This document shows, piece after piece, positions 46,457 to 55,145 of a DNA stretch of 64,000 nt (positions within the stretch are counted from its first letter, which is position 1; each line of letters opens with the position of its first letter). The stretch lies in the NCBI RefSeq assembly GCF_025532145.1, contig NZ_ARXS01000001.1, positions 124,001 through 188,000 of the forward strand, in the 5' to 3' direction. The stretch comes from Alloalcanivorax balearicus MACL04 (GTDB taxonomy: Bacteria; Pseudomonadota; Gammaproteobacteria; Pseudomonadales; Alcanivoracaceae). The notes beneath the pieces are model-generated. The model searched no databases and was not told the DNA's origin. It saw only the letters and a list, made by a program, of their open reading frames with translations. The translations under genes and the position numbers were made by a program.

Positions 46457-46798
46457 ATGAATCTGCAACTCACGGACCTGCTTTTGCTCAGCGCCCTGTG
46501 TATCGCCGCGGCCCTGTTCTGGCGCGCCCAGAAGATTCGCGAAAGCGCCCTGTTGGCCACCCGTCGGCATTGCCAGAGAGAAGACGTGATGTTGCTGGAT
46601 GAAACCGTGGCGCTGCGCCGTGTGCGGGTCCGTCGCGATCCGGGCCGAGGGCTTTGCCTGCTGCGCTGCTACAGCTTCGAGTTCACCGTCACCGGCGGCG
46701 AACGTTACCAGGGCGAGACCCGGATGCTGGGGCCAAGGGTGCTCAGCATCACCCTGCCGCCGCATCGCTTCAGTCCGGAAGATCAGCGCCTGCACTAG
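46457..46798 (+). CDS. DUF3301 family protein
   Basis: 113 aa: one N-terminal helix (LTDLLLLSALCIAAALFW), then the DUF3301 body CQREDVMLLDETVALRRVRVRR and LLRCYSFEFTVTGGERYQG. Single-pass, C-terminus probably in the cytoplasm. Function unknown. A REP palindrome follows directly after its stop codon. Confidence 0.8.
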   Translation: MNLQLTDLLLLSALCIAAALFWRAQKIRESALLATRRHCQREDVMLLDETVALRRVRVRRDPGRGLCLLRCYSFEFTVTGGERYQGETRMLGPRVLSITLPPHRFSPEDQRLH

Positions 46799-46801
46799 AG
46801 G

Positions 46802-46879
46802 GCCACTGTGGGAGCTTGCCTGCAAGCGAATTCTTGAGAAACGGCCTCAATTCGCTTGCAGGCAAGCTCCCACAGCGGC
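46802..46879. repeat. REP-like palindrome (copy 5)
   Basis: Arms beginning GCCACTGTGGGAGCTTGCCT and its near-exact complement surround a 16-bp centre, starting three bases after the DUF3301 stop. Followed after 80 bp by a separate rho-independent terminator serving the opposite strand. Confidence 0.88.
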
Positions 46880-46962
46880 TTCGTAGTCCCTTCCGTGGGA
46901 AGCTGGCCGTTCCATAATGGCGGGACAGCACCGCGATGTGCCTTGCCTCGTTGCCCCAAAAG

Positions 46963-46996
46963 AAAACGCCCCGGGAATCGCTTCCCGGGGCGTTTT
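46963..46996. terminator. Bidirectional rho-independent terminator
   Basis: AAAACGCCCCGGGAA, loop TCGC, then the exact complement TTCCCGGGGCGTTTT: a 15-bp stem with A and T runs. It lies 26 bp beyond the stop of the repeat lipoprotein on the minus strand. Confidence 0.9.
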
Positions 46997-47022
46997 GCGC
47001 TTCGTTGCGAATCGACTGGGTA

Positions 47023-48936
47023 TCAGGTCCAGCCGAACAGCAGGTCCAGCAGGCTGCTCAGCAGGTCACCCAGAACAGGAACGTCCTGCAGGGCATCCTC
47101 AATCGGGCTCAACAGCTGCTTCAGCAGGCTCTCATCGTTACCGGTCAGGGTTTCCAGCAGACCGGCCAACGGATCACCCAGGGCCGGGATTTGCTCCAGC
47201 AGGTCGCCCACGGTCGGGACCAGAGCACCGCCATCACCGACCGGACCGTCGAGGACACCACCGAGCAAGCCGTCCAGATCGAGGTCACCACCCAGCGCAC
47301 CGCCCAGCAGGCCGGTCAGTAGATCGCCGAGCACCGGAATATTCTCCAGCAAGGACAGATCAGGCTCGAAGCCGCCATCACCGCCGGGCAGACCACCACC
47401 CAAAGTACCCAGCAGTTGGTTCAGCAGATCACCCAGTACCGGGATCTGATCCAGAGCGCCGGTGAGCATATCCAGCGGGTTACCTTCACCGCCACCCAGG
47501 CCACCGTCGGCCAGGCCGAGCAAGGTCCCCAGGAGGGGGTCGAGTACGTCACCCAGCACCGGAATCTCACCCAGCAGACCGGTCAGACCGGACAGCTGGT
47601 CGCCGGCACCGGCCAGGCAGGACAGCGGATTACCGGATTCGCAGGTCAGCGCGCCCAGTACTTGCTCCAGCACGTCGCCCAGCACCGGCACTTGATCCAG
47701 CAGGCCGGTCACGGCTTCCAGATCGCCACCGCTCAGACCACCCAGCAGACCTTCCAGATCCAGCGGCAAGCCGCCGTCACCACCGATATCGCCGTTGAGG
47801 ATACCGCCGATGATGTCACCCAGAACCGGAATCTCGCCGGTCAGATCACCCAGCATGCCCAGATTTTCCAGCAGGCCGGTGAGCGGATCGGAACCGTCGC
47901 CCGGAAGCGGCAGGCCACCTTCCAGCAGACCGCCCAGCAGGTCGCCCAGAACCGGAATACCGCCGACGGCATCGGCGATCGGGCCCAGGCCTTCACCGAT
48001 ATCCAACAGGCAGGTCAGTTGGTTCTCACCGTCTTCACAGTTGCCGCCCAGGCCAACCACGGTGGTTACCGCGCCCAGCACTTCGGTAAGACACGCTTGC
48101 GGGTTGAACTCGGACGCGTTGGTGGCCACCGGACACAACGCCATGGAAACGGTGTTCACGGTACCCAGCAGCAGTTCGCCACTGGCCAGGTTGTTGGCCA
48201 CGCCGGTCAGACAGGTCTGCGGGTTCATCATGTCTTCGCAGCCCAGCAGGCCGACCACGTCCTGGAGGGTATTCGGAGCGGACTGCAGAACTTCAACCAG
48301 ACAGGTCACCGGGTTACCGTCCGCGTCCTGGGAGTTAGCCGGACACAGCGCCTGGGTCACCGGGCTGGTGCCGTCCAGCAAGCCGGTGATGGTGTTCTTC
48401 AGGTAAGTACCGCTTTCCAATACACAGGCTTGCAGGAAGTCTGGATTGGTGGCGCTACCCAGCAGGCCGGACTCGGTGTCCGCTACCGCGTTGGCACACA
48501 ACAGACCCAGCAGGTTGTCGTTGCTCAGGGAAATATTTTCAAGCGCTTCATTCTGACAAGTCAGAACATCAATCGCATCGCCCAGATTGGAGTCGATCAG
48601 AGCACCAGGACAAACAGAAGCGGTGAAGTGGTTGTTGCTGTCGATCAGCGTCAACAACTCAGCTTCTTCTTCAGGAGTCGGCTCGTCGGGATCGTCGGGG
48701 TTATCAGGGTTGTCGGGATCATCCGGATCATCGGGATTGTCCGGGTTATCGGGGTTATCCGGATCGTCAGGGTTATCGGGGTTGTCCGGGTTATTCGGGT
48801 TTCCCGGGTTGTTCGGATCGGTCGGCGTACCACCGCCACCACCACCGCCACTGCCACCACAGGCGGCCAGGGCGACCACCATCAAGCACAGTAGCAGGCC
48901 TCTTGCCATGGACGTAATCATCGCTTCCACCCTCAT
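47023..48936 (-). CDS. Large repeat-containing surface lipoprotein
   Basis: About 637 aa. Signal with lipobox LAAC (MVVALAACGG), a Gly stretch, then an Asp/Asn/Pro spacer of NPDNPDDP units (about residues 40-90). Residues 90-350 carry spaced Cys pairs (CPGALIDSN ... LTCQNEALEN; LCPANSQDADGNPVTCLVEVL). Residues 330-637 hold eight copies of a 30-45-residue unit built on IPVLGDLL(G/N/T)xLL with Gly/Asp linkers. Ends with LLDLLFGWT. Start is uncertain among ATGs at 48936, 48921 and 48909. Probably an outer-membrane-anchored protein exposed at the surface; no known function assigned. Confidence 0.85.
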   Translation of the reverse strand: MRVEAMITSMARGLLLCLMVVALAACGGSGGGGGGGTPTDPNNPGNPNNPDNPDNPDDPDNPDNPDNPDDPDDPDNPDNPDDPDEPTPEEEAELLTLIDSNNHFTASVCPGALIDSNLGDAIDVLTCQNEALENISLSNDNLLGLLCANAVADTESGLLGSATNPDFLQACVLESGTYLKNTITGLLDGTSPVTQALCPANSQDADGNPVTCLVEVLQSAPNTLQDVVGLLGCEDMMNPQTCLTGVANNLASGELLLGTVNTVSMALCPVATNASEFNPQACLTEVLGAVTTVVGLGGNCEDGENQLTCLLDIGEGLGPIADAVGGIPVLGDLLGGLLEGGLPLPGDGSDPLTGLLENLGMLGDLTGEIPVLGDIIGGILNGDIGGDGGLPLDLEGLLGGLSGGDLEAVTGLLDQVPVLGDVLEQVLGALTCESGNPLSCLAGAGDQLSGLTGLLGEIPVLGDVLDPLLGTLLGLADGGLGGGEGNPLDMLTGALDQIPVLGDLLNQLLGTLGGGLPGGDGGFEPDLSLLENIPVLGDLLTGLLGGALGGDLDLDGLLGGVLDGPVGDGGALVPTVGDLLEQIPALGDPLAGLLETLTGNDESLLKQLLSPIEDALQDVPVLGDLLSSLLDLLFGWT

Positions 48937-49198
48937 TGAGTCACCATTGTTCGAAAAATTCAGGTCATCCAGTGACCAGGGTTGAGCTCCCCGTCCCCCT
49001 GAAAACCGATGAACCTCGAATGAACGAATGTACAAAGGGTGGCTATGAAAAAATGTAGAATGTGATTTACGTCATGTTAACGGCGCGTGCTCAGGTAACC
49101 CCGAGGTTTCCGTTGTCAGCGGCTGTAACTGGATTGTGACTTTTGTCTCATCCATCAGGAGAACCGCGTAACAGGATTGAGCAAAAAACAACAAGATT

Positions 49199-49220
49199 GG
49201 CGCGCCCTGACCGGCGCGCC
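49199..49220 (-). terminator. Hairpin terminator downstream of the GST gene
   Basis: GGCGCGCC (49199-49206) and GGCGCGCC (49213-49220), each self-complementary, form an 8-bp stem with a 6-base loop. On the minus strand a T-rich tract (AATCTTGTTGTTTTTTG) follows, fitting a terminator for the GST transcript. The rest of the 49036-49285 gap holds nothing recognised. Confidence 0.6.
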
Positions 49221-49285
49221 GAGTCTGTTTCTGTTCCAGCGAGGATCGCTTGCCAGCCTGGACGGCCGACAGGACAGGAAGGAAA

Positions 49286-49903
49286 TCAGCTGATCTCGAT
49301 CATCACCCGGTGGCGATATGCGGGGCGCTCAGCCAGACGGTGATACCAGGCTTCCAGGTGAGGCAGATCCGGGCGCTGATCATCCAGCTCAAACCACGGA
49401 TAGCTCAGACAGCCCAGCGGGATATCGCCCATGCCAAAGTCATCACCGGACAGGTAAGGCTGGCCGGCCAAAGCCCGGTCCGCCACCGCCAGTTGCTCGC
49501 GCAAAACCCGCAGCCCCCGTTCCATGGCTGCCGAATCACGGGTCTCCGTGGTCTTGCGCACCCGGTTGATGAACCAGTCCTTGTAGGCACCCACCAAGGT
49601 GGTGGAGGCCCAATCCATCCATTTGTCCGCGCCGGCCCGGCGTTTCGGATCCGAGGCGTACACCCGGCCCGCGCCGTACTGAGCACCAAGATAACGAACG
49701 ATGGCATTGGATTCCCACAACACCAGGTCGCCGTCCTGCAGGCAGGGAATCAAGCCGTTGGGATTCATTTCCCGGTACACTGGCTCATCCAACCCGCCGT
49801 AGCGGCCACCAAGCGGTTGATGCTCCACATCCAGCCCCAGTTCGTCAGCGCACCAGAGCACTTTCTTCACGTTGGTGGAATCCGCGCGGCCCCATACTTT
49901 CAT
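49286..49903 (-). CDS. Glutathione S-transferase
   Basis: 205-aa GST with the thioredoxin-like N-domain (MKVWGRADSTNVKKVLWCADELGL), cis-Pro loop NPNGLIPCLQD and glutathione-binding WESNAIVRYL, and an all-helical C-domain. Catalytic residue probably Ser9 or the neighbouring Thr10/Asn11. GGGAG precedes the ATG. Same strand as the MscS gene 50 bp upstream. Substrate unknown. Confidence 0.9.
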   Translation of the reverse strand: MKVWGRADSTNVKKVLWCADELGLDVEHQPLGGRYGGLDEPVYREMNPNGLIPCLQDGDLVLWESNAIVRYLGAQYGAGRVYASDPKRRAGADKWMDWASTTLVGAYKDWFINRVRKTTETRDSAAMERGLRVLREQLAVADRALAGQPYLSGDDFGMGDIPLGCLSYPWFELDDQRPDLPHLEAWYHRLAERPAYRHRVMIEIS

Positions 49904-49955
49904 TACGGTTCTCCCGTTACGGGCCGGTGCCGCCCGGGCACCGGCTCAGCAATGA

Positions 49956-50765
49956 TCAGCCGTCCAGTTTGTTCAGGTGCACGTCCATTTGCGGGAACGG
50001 AATGCCGATACCGGCCTCATCAAAGCGGCGTTTCACCTTCTCGGTGGTATCCCAGAGTACCGCCCAGTAATCCGCGTTCTTCACCCAGGGACGGCAGAGG
50101 AAGTTCACGGAGCTATCCGCCAACTCGCCCACAACGATGGTCGGGGCCGGATCCTTCAGACACCGTTCGTCCTCGGCAAGCACTTCCTGCAGGATCTGCT
50201 TCACCTTGCTCAGATCGGCGGAGTAACTGACTCCAAACACCATGTCCACACGGCGGGTCGGCATCTCGCTGTAGTTGGTGATATCGGTGGCCAGGATAGC
50301 GCCGTTGGGCACGGTCACCACTTTATTGTCCGGCGTGTGCAGAATAGTGGCGAAGATGCGTACTTCCTTCACGGTACCGGAGGTGCCGGCGACCTCCACA
50401 TAATGGCCGGTACGGAAAGGCCGGAACATGATCAACATGACGCCGGCGGCAAAATTGCCCAGGGAATCCTTCAGTGCCAGGCCCACGGCCAGGCCAGCGG
50501 CACCGACGATGGCCACCAGAGAGGTGGTCTCGACACCCAGTTGATCCAGTGCGGCGATCACCACGAAGACAAACAGCAGGATGTGGATGATGTTACCCAG
50601 GAAATTGGCCACCGTCGGGTCCAGGCGCTTGTTCAACAGCCCTTTGCACCAGTTGGAGATACGCTTGGCCACCCAGATACCAATGACGAAGACCACCACC
50701 GCCATGGCGAAACTCCAGGCGTATGGCATCAGGTTTTCATTGATGAATGTTTCGATCTGTTCCAT
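49956..50765 (-). CDS. mscS: Small-conductance mechanosensitive channel (MscS family)
   Basis: Inner-membrane channel that opens on hypo-osmotic shock. 269 aa with three helices; the pore-lining third helix VAIVGAAGLAVGLALKDSLGNFAAG has the Gly/Ala pattern of MscS, followed by MLIMFRPFRTGHYVEVAG and the cytoplasmic beta domain. Near the size of E. coli MscS (286 aa). Suits a marine cell facing salinity changes. Confidence 0.93.
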   Translation of the reverse strand: MEQIETFINENLMPYAWSFAMAVVVFVIGIWVAKRISNWCKGLLNKRLDPTVANFLGNIIHILLFVFVVIAALDQLGVETTSLVAIVGAAGLAVGLALKDSLGNFAAGVMLIMFRPFRTGHYVEVAGTSGTVKEVRIFATILHTPDNKVVTVPNGAILATDITNYSEMPTRRVDMVFGVSYSADLSKVKQILQEVLAEDERCLKDPAPTIVVGELADSSVNFLCRPWVKNADYWAVLWDTTEKVKRRFDEAGIGIPFPQMDVHLNKLDG

Positions 50766-50916
50766 GTACCCACCTCTTTTCCTGAAAGCCCGAGATTCTA
50801 CGTGAATGAAAGGGCTGTATCCTCGGCGACATCCCCATTCATGGGTAGCCTTCGGGCCGGTGTTTTTACATAAAATTCATGGTCCGCCGATACCGGCGCG
50901 CACCAGCGGATACCTC

Positions 50917-51393
50917 TCAGCCCAGCTCGGCCAGCACGGTTTCCGCGCTGCTTTTGTCCACGCCTTTGGCGTCCACGCCCAGATACTTCACCACGCCGTC
51001 CTCGGCGATCAGGGCAAAGCGCTGGCTACGCACACCGAGACCGGCACCGCTGGCATCCAGCTCCAGTCCCAGGGCGCGGGTGAACTCGGCGTTGCCATCC
51101 GCCAGCATGGTGATGTGTTCAGCGTTCTGGTCCTGCTGCCAGGCACCCATGACAAAAGCATCATTCACCGCCATGCAGGCGATGGCATCCACTTTCTCCA
51201 GCAACGCGTCGGCGTTCACCACGAAACCGGGCATGTGGGTAACGGAACAGCCGGGGGTAAATGCGCCGGGAACGGCGAACAAAACGACCTTGCGGCCTTT
51301 GAAGAAATCGCCGGTGGACAGGTCTTCCGGTCCTTTGGCGCCATTGGTTTTGATGGTGACGTCAGGCAGTTTATCGCCAACGGATATAGTCAT
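50917..51393 (-). CDS. Peroxiredoxin, Prx5 type
   Basis: 158-aa thiol peroxidase with peroxidatic Cys49 in PGAFTPGCSVTHMPGF, the Prx5 signature, and a further Cys73 in AIACMAVND. Catalytic Arg in VRSQRFALI. Start MTISVGDKLPDV at 51393. It has no glutaredoxin domain fused. Reduces H2O2 and alkyl peroxides in the cytoplasm. Confidence 0.93.
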   Translation of the reverse strand: MTISVGDKLPDVTIKTNGAKGPEDLSTGDFFKGRKVVLFAVPGAFTPGCSVTHMPGFVVNADALLEKVDAIACMAVNDAFVMGAWQQDQNAEHITMLADGNAEFTRALGLELDASGAGLGVRSQRFALIAEDGVVKYLGVDAKGVDKSSAETVLAELG

Positions 51394-51527
51394 GATCAGG
51401 TCCCGCTTGATTGTCGTTGAAGCCAGGGCGCGCTCCGCGCCAGGAAATCCGGGTCAATGTAGCATGCTATCCGTGACCGCTCCCAGTATCACCGGCACGG
51501 CCGAGCCCGGCGAGGACACCAAAACAG

Positions 51528-51558
51528 CGCGGCCCTTTCCACTATGAAAAGGGCCGCG
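51528..51558 (-). terminator. Rho-independent hairpin after the VIT/VWA gene
   Basis: CGCGGCCCTTT and AAAGGGCCGCG-type arms (about 51528-51538 and 51548-51558) form an 11-bp stem. On the minus strand it lies 30 bp after the stop at 51590 and is followed by CTGTTTTGG, a short T run. Confidence 0.75.
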
Positions 51559-51589
51559 ACACACCTGCTTTATGGGACGTTCTCTCTCC

Positions 51590-53662
51590 TTAGCGACGCT
51601 GCCGCCACCATCCGCCCAGCAACAGAATCAGGAACGGCAGCCAGGCCAGTGGCCCGAAGGCGCCACCGCCACCACCACCGCCGCCCATGGACGGGCGATG
51701 GCCCTTGAACATCGGCTGTGAGCTATCAACCCGATTGGAAACCGGGGCCTGCTGTTCGCGCTGGGTCTTGGCCAGACGTTCGATATCGCGGCGTCTGGCG
51801 TTATCACGATCAATACCATACTGCTGGAACATCTCTTCCCGCAGCACCACCATGGAGGTGTAGTTGGTGACCAGGCCGTACTCCAGGCCCAGATCGACGA
51901 TACCGTTACGAAGGTCGGCGTTGTCACCGAAATTGTTCAGCTCCCGCTGCATTCCCTCGATGATGGCGTAGGCCCACAGCCGCTCCAGTTCCGGATTGTC
52001 GCCTCCACTGGCCGGGAATTCGAAGCGGGTTTTGTAGCGCCGTTTCTCGCCGCCCACCTCGGCGGTAAGCGTCACGTCCGCCGGACCCTGGCCCCAATAG
52101 TGCCCCATCAGCACCATCTGGCGGCCTCGGTATACGGTGCCCAGACGTTCAGGGATGACGTCGGCGGTTTTCACACCGTCGATGTCCACCTTCACATTGT
52201 TCATGGCCTGGTGGGTCACCTTGCTGGTGGCCAGCAGAATCTGCCCGACAATGTCATCGCTGTTGGAGACGTTTACCGCGAAGCCCTTGCTGGCGTCGGT
52301 GAGCGCGGTCAGCATCGGCCGGTTGGCGCTGTTGCCCATGACGAAGGTGAACAAGCGGATGTCATGGGTCTCAAGCAGTTCGAGGAATTTCTTCTGATCG
52401 GTGACACCGACGTTGGCCACGCCATCGGTCACCAGCACGATGCCGGTAGGCCGGTCCGCGTCCAGAGGCCGCAGCGCCAATTTCAGACCATCGAACAGAT
52501 TGGTGCCGCCCTGAGGGCCCAGAGCCTGAACTCGTTTGACGTAATGACGCACGTTCTCCGGGTTCACCACCACATAGCCATTGGTCAACTCGCTGGCGTG
52601 GTCATCAAACAGCACGATGCGGAAGCGGTCACCGGGGCGCAGTTTACCCAACGCCTGGCTGACTCCTTCGGCCAGCGTCGCCAGCTTGCCCTGCATGGAC
52701 CCGGAGATATCCAACACGAATACCCAGTCGCTGCCGGTGGTGATCGGTTGCAGATCGTCCCCGGGAGTCAGGCTCAGCATGAAGGTCCCGCGGGAGGCGC
52801 CGGCGGCACGATAAGCCACGAGGTCCACACTGCCCGGCAGATCCGCCGCATGCCGCCAGTACACCACCACATCCTGGTCAAGCCGGAAGGCCGCCGCCGG
52901 CGACGCCGGGTCCTCGCCTTCGCCAGCGGTCGTCGCGCCCTCTTCCGCCCCTTCGGCGGCTCCGGCACGGCTGTCCAGCGTCACTTGCCATTGTTGTGGC
53001 CCCAGCTGTTTTACCTGAGCCTGCGGATGCTTGGGCAGACGCACCGCCTCCACCGGATAGCCGGTGCGCAGATTCATGGTGAAGGTGAAATGCTGCTCAA
53101 CCTTGTCGTTGGCGGTCCAGAATGACAGGCGCTCTTCATCCACGCCGCCCTCTTCCAGCGGATAGACATAACGGCCGATGCCGGTATCGACAAAAGCCGG
53201 TTGCAGATACACCAGCCGCACCCGGGTGTCCTGGCCCGCCCGTACCGGGCTGACGAACACGTCGAAGGTGCGGTAATCGTCCTTTTCCATCAGACCGGCG
53301 TCGCGACCGGCGGCTTTTTCCTGCTCGTAGACCTCGCGGGCTTTCTGTTTCTCCAGCACCTCGCCGGTGACCGGTTTGCCGTCGATCCACACCGTGAACT
53401 CCGCCACCGCCGCCTGGCGCGGTACCGGGAAGCTGTACCAGGCCTCGAAATCGCGGTCGTGGGGGTTGTGGAACACCTGCTCCACCTCGGTGACCGCGTA
53501 ACCGTCCTCCACATCCACGGTGACATGCTGCTCGCGAATGCTCAGCGGCGGTTCACTGCCGTCCGCCGGGGTCATCAGACCCGCCGCCGCCACGATCTTC
53601 GCGCTCATCACCAACGCCAGTCCCAACAACCAATGTCCGAAGGTTCGTCCTGTGAGTGTCAT
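51590..53662 (-). CDS. VIT and VWA domain protein (marine proteobacterial sortase-target-like)
   Basis: 690-aa exported protein: signal peptide ending KIVAAAG, VIT domain (residues 35-165, with VFHNPHDRDFEAWYSFPVP), linker of Ala/Glu/Gly, then a VWA domain with an intact MIDAS DISGS and later VTDGVANVG. The C-terminus has MGGGGGGGGAFGPLAW, a hydrophobic helix and WWRQRR, resembling a GlyGly-CTERM-type sorting tag rather than LPXTG. The ATG at 53662 has GGGGA at proper distance. The family is usually beside a class of proteobacterial sortase, but none is present here. Confidence 0.88.
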   Translation of the reverse strand: MTLTGRTFGHWLLGLALVMSAKIVAAAGLMTPADGSEPPLSIREQHVTVDVEDGYAVTEVEQVFHNPHDRDFEAWYSFPVPRQAAVAEFTVWIDGKPVTGEVLEKQKAREVYEQEKAAGRDAGLMEKDDYRTFDVFVSPVRAGQDTRVRLVYLQPAFVDTGIGRYVYPLEEGGVDEERLSFWTANDKVEQHFTFTMNLRTGYPVEAVRLPKHPQAQVKQLGPQQWQVTLDSRAGAAEGAEEGATTAGEGEDPASPAAAFRLDQDVVVYWRHAADLPGSVDLVAYRAAGASRGTFMLSLTPGDDLQPITTGSDWVFVLDISGSMQGKLATLAEGVSQALGKLRPGDRFRIVLFDDHASELTNGYVVVNPENVRHYVKRVQALGPQGGTNLFDGLKLALRPLDADRPTGIVLVTDGVANVGVTDQKKFLELLETHDIRLFTFVMGNSANRPMLTALTDASKGFAVNVSNSDDIVGQILLATSKVTHQAMNNVKVDIDGVKTADVIPERLGTVYRGRQMVLMGHYWGQGPADVTLTAEVGGEKRRYKTRFEFPASGGDNPELERLWAYAIIEGMQRELNNFGDNADLRNGIVDLGLEYGLVTNYTSMVVLREEMFQQYGIDRDNARRRDIERLAKTQREQQAPVSNRVDSSQPMFKGHRPSMGGGGGGGGAFGPLAWLPFLILLLGGWWRQRR

Positions 53663-53830
53663 TGTCATTCCCCTTATTTGAACGTTGTTTAATTTAGACA
53701 CAGGACAGCCCATCTATTAAACGATGTTCATTAACAAGATGTTTCGGACAGTGTTCAATTGAGGGATGACGCCGAGCAGGCGCCGCCTTCCAAGCCCCTA
53801 TGGCGGCGGCCCTGCTGGCACGCTGGGACA

Positions 53831-53903
53831 ACCTTCGCCTGCAAGGCAGGCTCCCACAGGTGGCTACGAAGCGGCCGTGGGAGCTGCCCTGGCGGCGAAT
53901 CGG
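53831..53903. repeat. Degenerate REP-like pair
   Basis: CTTCGCCTGCAAGGCAGGCTCCCACAG in one orientation followed by GCTACGAAGCGGCCGTGGGAG in the other; both match the REP family of the window with several changes. Position is in the 268-bp gap between the VIT/VWA gene and the membrane protein at 53931; otherwise that gap shows nothing. Confidence 0.55.
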
Positions 53904-53930
53904 CGTGCGCGGCGCACTAGTGTGATGTGT

Positions 53931-54461
53931 TCAGGAAGGGCGGCGCAGCTCGGCCGCCACGTTATCGATCAGAGCGGCGAAATCCGGTTTGGCCACCAGC
54001 GCCAGGATCAGGCTGAAGATACCGTTGATCAGGGCCAGCACGACGTCAGCGTGGGCCAGACTGAGCACGATCGCCAGCACCGACACCAGGTCCATCACGC
54101 CCAGGAACGAGAAGGCTCCCGCTTGCGCCTTCAGCATCGCCAGCTCCTGGCCCTCGGCGCTTTTCGCCCGAGGATCCTTCAGCAGCCGCGCGGCCACCGT
54201 TTCCGGGGCCAGCAGCACCTTCCGCAAGGGCCGCGCCACCACCAGCATCAGTCCCATGGCGCCCACCGCCACCATGCGGGCGGTATCCGCCGGCACCAGT
54301 TCCGCCAGCGGCTGGAATTGGCCGTAAGCCACCAGCAACGCGATGGCAATGCCCACCAGCAGCGGCGCCGCCAGCACCGCGAACCACACCAGCGTCAACC
54401 GCCGGGCCAGCGCCCTTGTTTGATCCGATACGGCTTGATCCGACTTGGTTTGATTCGACAT
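53931..54461 (-). CDS. Predicted inner-membrane protein of unknown function
   Basis: 176 aa with four hydrophobic segments (about 20-45, 60-82, 108-128 and 133-152), a cytoplasmic positively charged loop, and a Gln/Ser/Asp-rich start (SDQAVSDQTRAL). Start at 54461 with GGAG ten bases upstream. Lies 30 bp downstream of yajQ on the same strand. No family recognised. Confidence 0.65.
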   Translation of the reverse strand: MSNQTKSDQAVSDQTRALARRLTLVWFAVLAAPLLVGIAIALLVAYGQFQPLAELVPADTARMVAVGAMGLMLVVARPLRKVLLAPETVAARLLKDPRAKSAEGQELAMLKAQAGAFSFLGVMDLVSVLAIVLSLAHADVVLALINGIFSLILALVAKPDFAALIDNVAAELRRPS

Positions 54462-54491
54462 GGCACTTCGCTCCGCTATCAAGGGCGCCGG

Positions 54492-54977
54492 TCAGTCGCG
54501 GAAATTGTTGAACTGCAGCGGCAGTTCCAGCTTGGATTCCTTGAGCATGGCGATCACTTGCTGCAGGTCATCCCGCTTCTTGCCGTTGACCCGCACCTGG
54601 TCCCCCTGAATCGACGCCTGCACCTTGATTTTGCTGTCCTTGATCATCTTCACGATCTTCTTGGCGGTGGGCTGGTCGATGCCCTGCTTGAAAGCCAGAG
54701 TCAGGGAGAAAGTCTTGCCGCTGTGCACCGGCTTGTCTTCCCGGTCGGCGCCAGCGGCGCTCAGGTTCTGTTTTACACAGGCCTTGGCGAACAGCTCCTC
54801 GAGCTGGCGAACCTGGAATTCCGACTCGGTCTTCAGCGTCACCGACAGCCCGTTCTGTTCGATACTGGCTTCCACGCCACGGAAATCAAAGCGGCTGGCC
54901 AACTCCCGGTTGGCGTTATCCACGGCGTGGCGCAGCGCCACTTCATCGGTTTCGGAAACGATGTCGAAGGACGGCAT
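54492..54977 (-). CDS. yajQ: YajQ family nucleotide-binding protein
   Basis: 161-aa protein of two ferredoxin-like repeats: MPSFDIVSETDEVALRHAVD and later KKIVKMIKDSKIKVQASIQG are diagnostic. YajQ binds nucleotides; in some bacteria (Xanthomonas, Pseudomonas) homologues bind cyclic di-GMP and affect transcription. No operator seen. Confidence 0.94.
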   Translation of the reverse strand: MPSFDIVSETDEVALRHAVDNANRELASRFDFRGVEASIEQNGLSVTLKTESEFQVRQLEELFAKACVKQNLSAAGADREDKPVHSGKTFSLTLAFKQGIDQPTAKKIVKMIKDSKIKVQASIQGDQVRVNGKKRDDLQQVIAMLKESKLELPLQFNNFRD

Positions 54978-55145
54978 GGTTCTTTCCTTGCTTCAGTTGA
55001 TTCCGGCCAGGACGGCCCCGCGGGGGGATTATACGGCATTGCCATGAGCGCTGGGGGGTTCCAGCCAGCACCAGGCCGGTGCCGCATTGCCGCCCCCGTC
55101 ACAATCGCCGACACTAGCCGCCCCAGTCACCATGAAGCAACGATC

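Noticed and set aside
48670-48830. NPDNPD repeat as a DNA microsatellite or regulatory repeat
   Set aside because: The repetition is in frame and read as a spacer in the lipoprotein with varied codons, so it is better explained at protein level.
47416-48894. 492-codon plus-strand frame inside the repeat lipoprotein
   Set aside because: Gln/Thr-rich mirror image of the repeats on the other strand; no ribosome site or signal, and the minus-strand protein has a clear lipobox.
47023-48936. Collagen-like protein
   Set aside because: Gly is frequent but there is no continuous Gly-X-Y repeat; the period is set by IPVLGD units instead.
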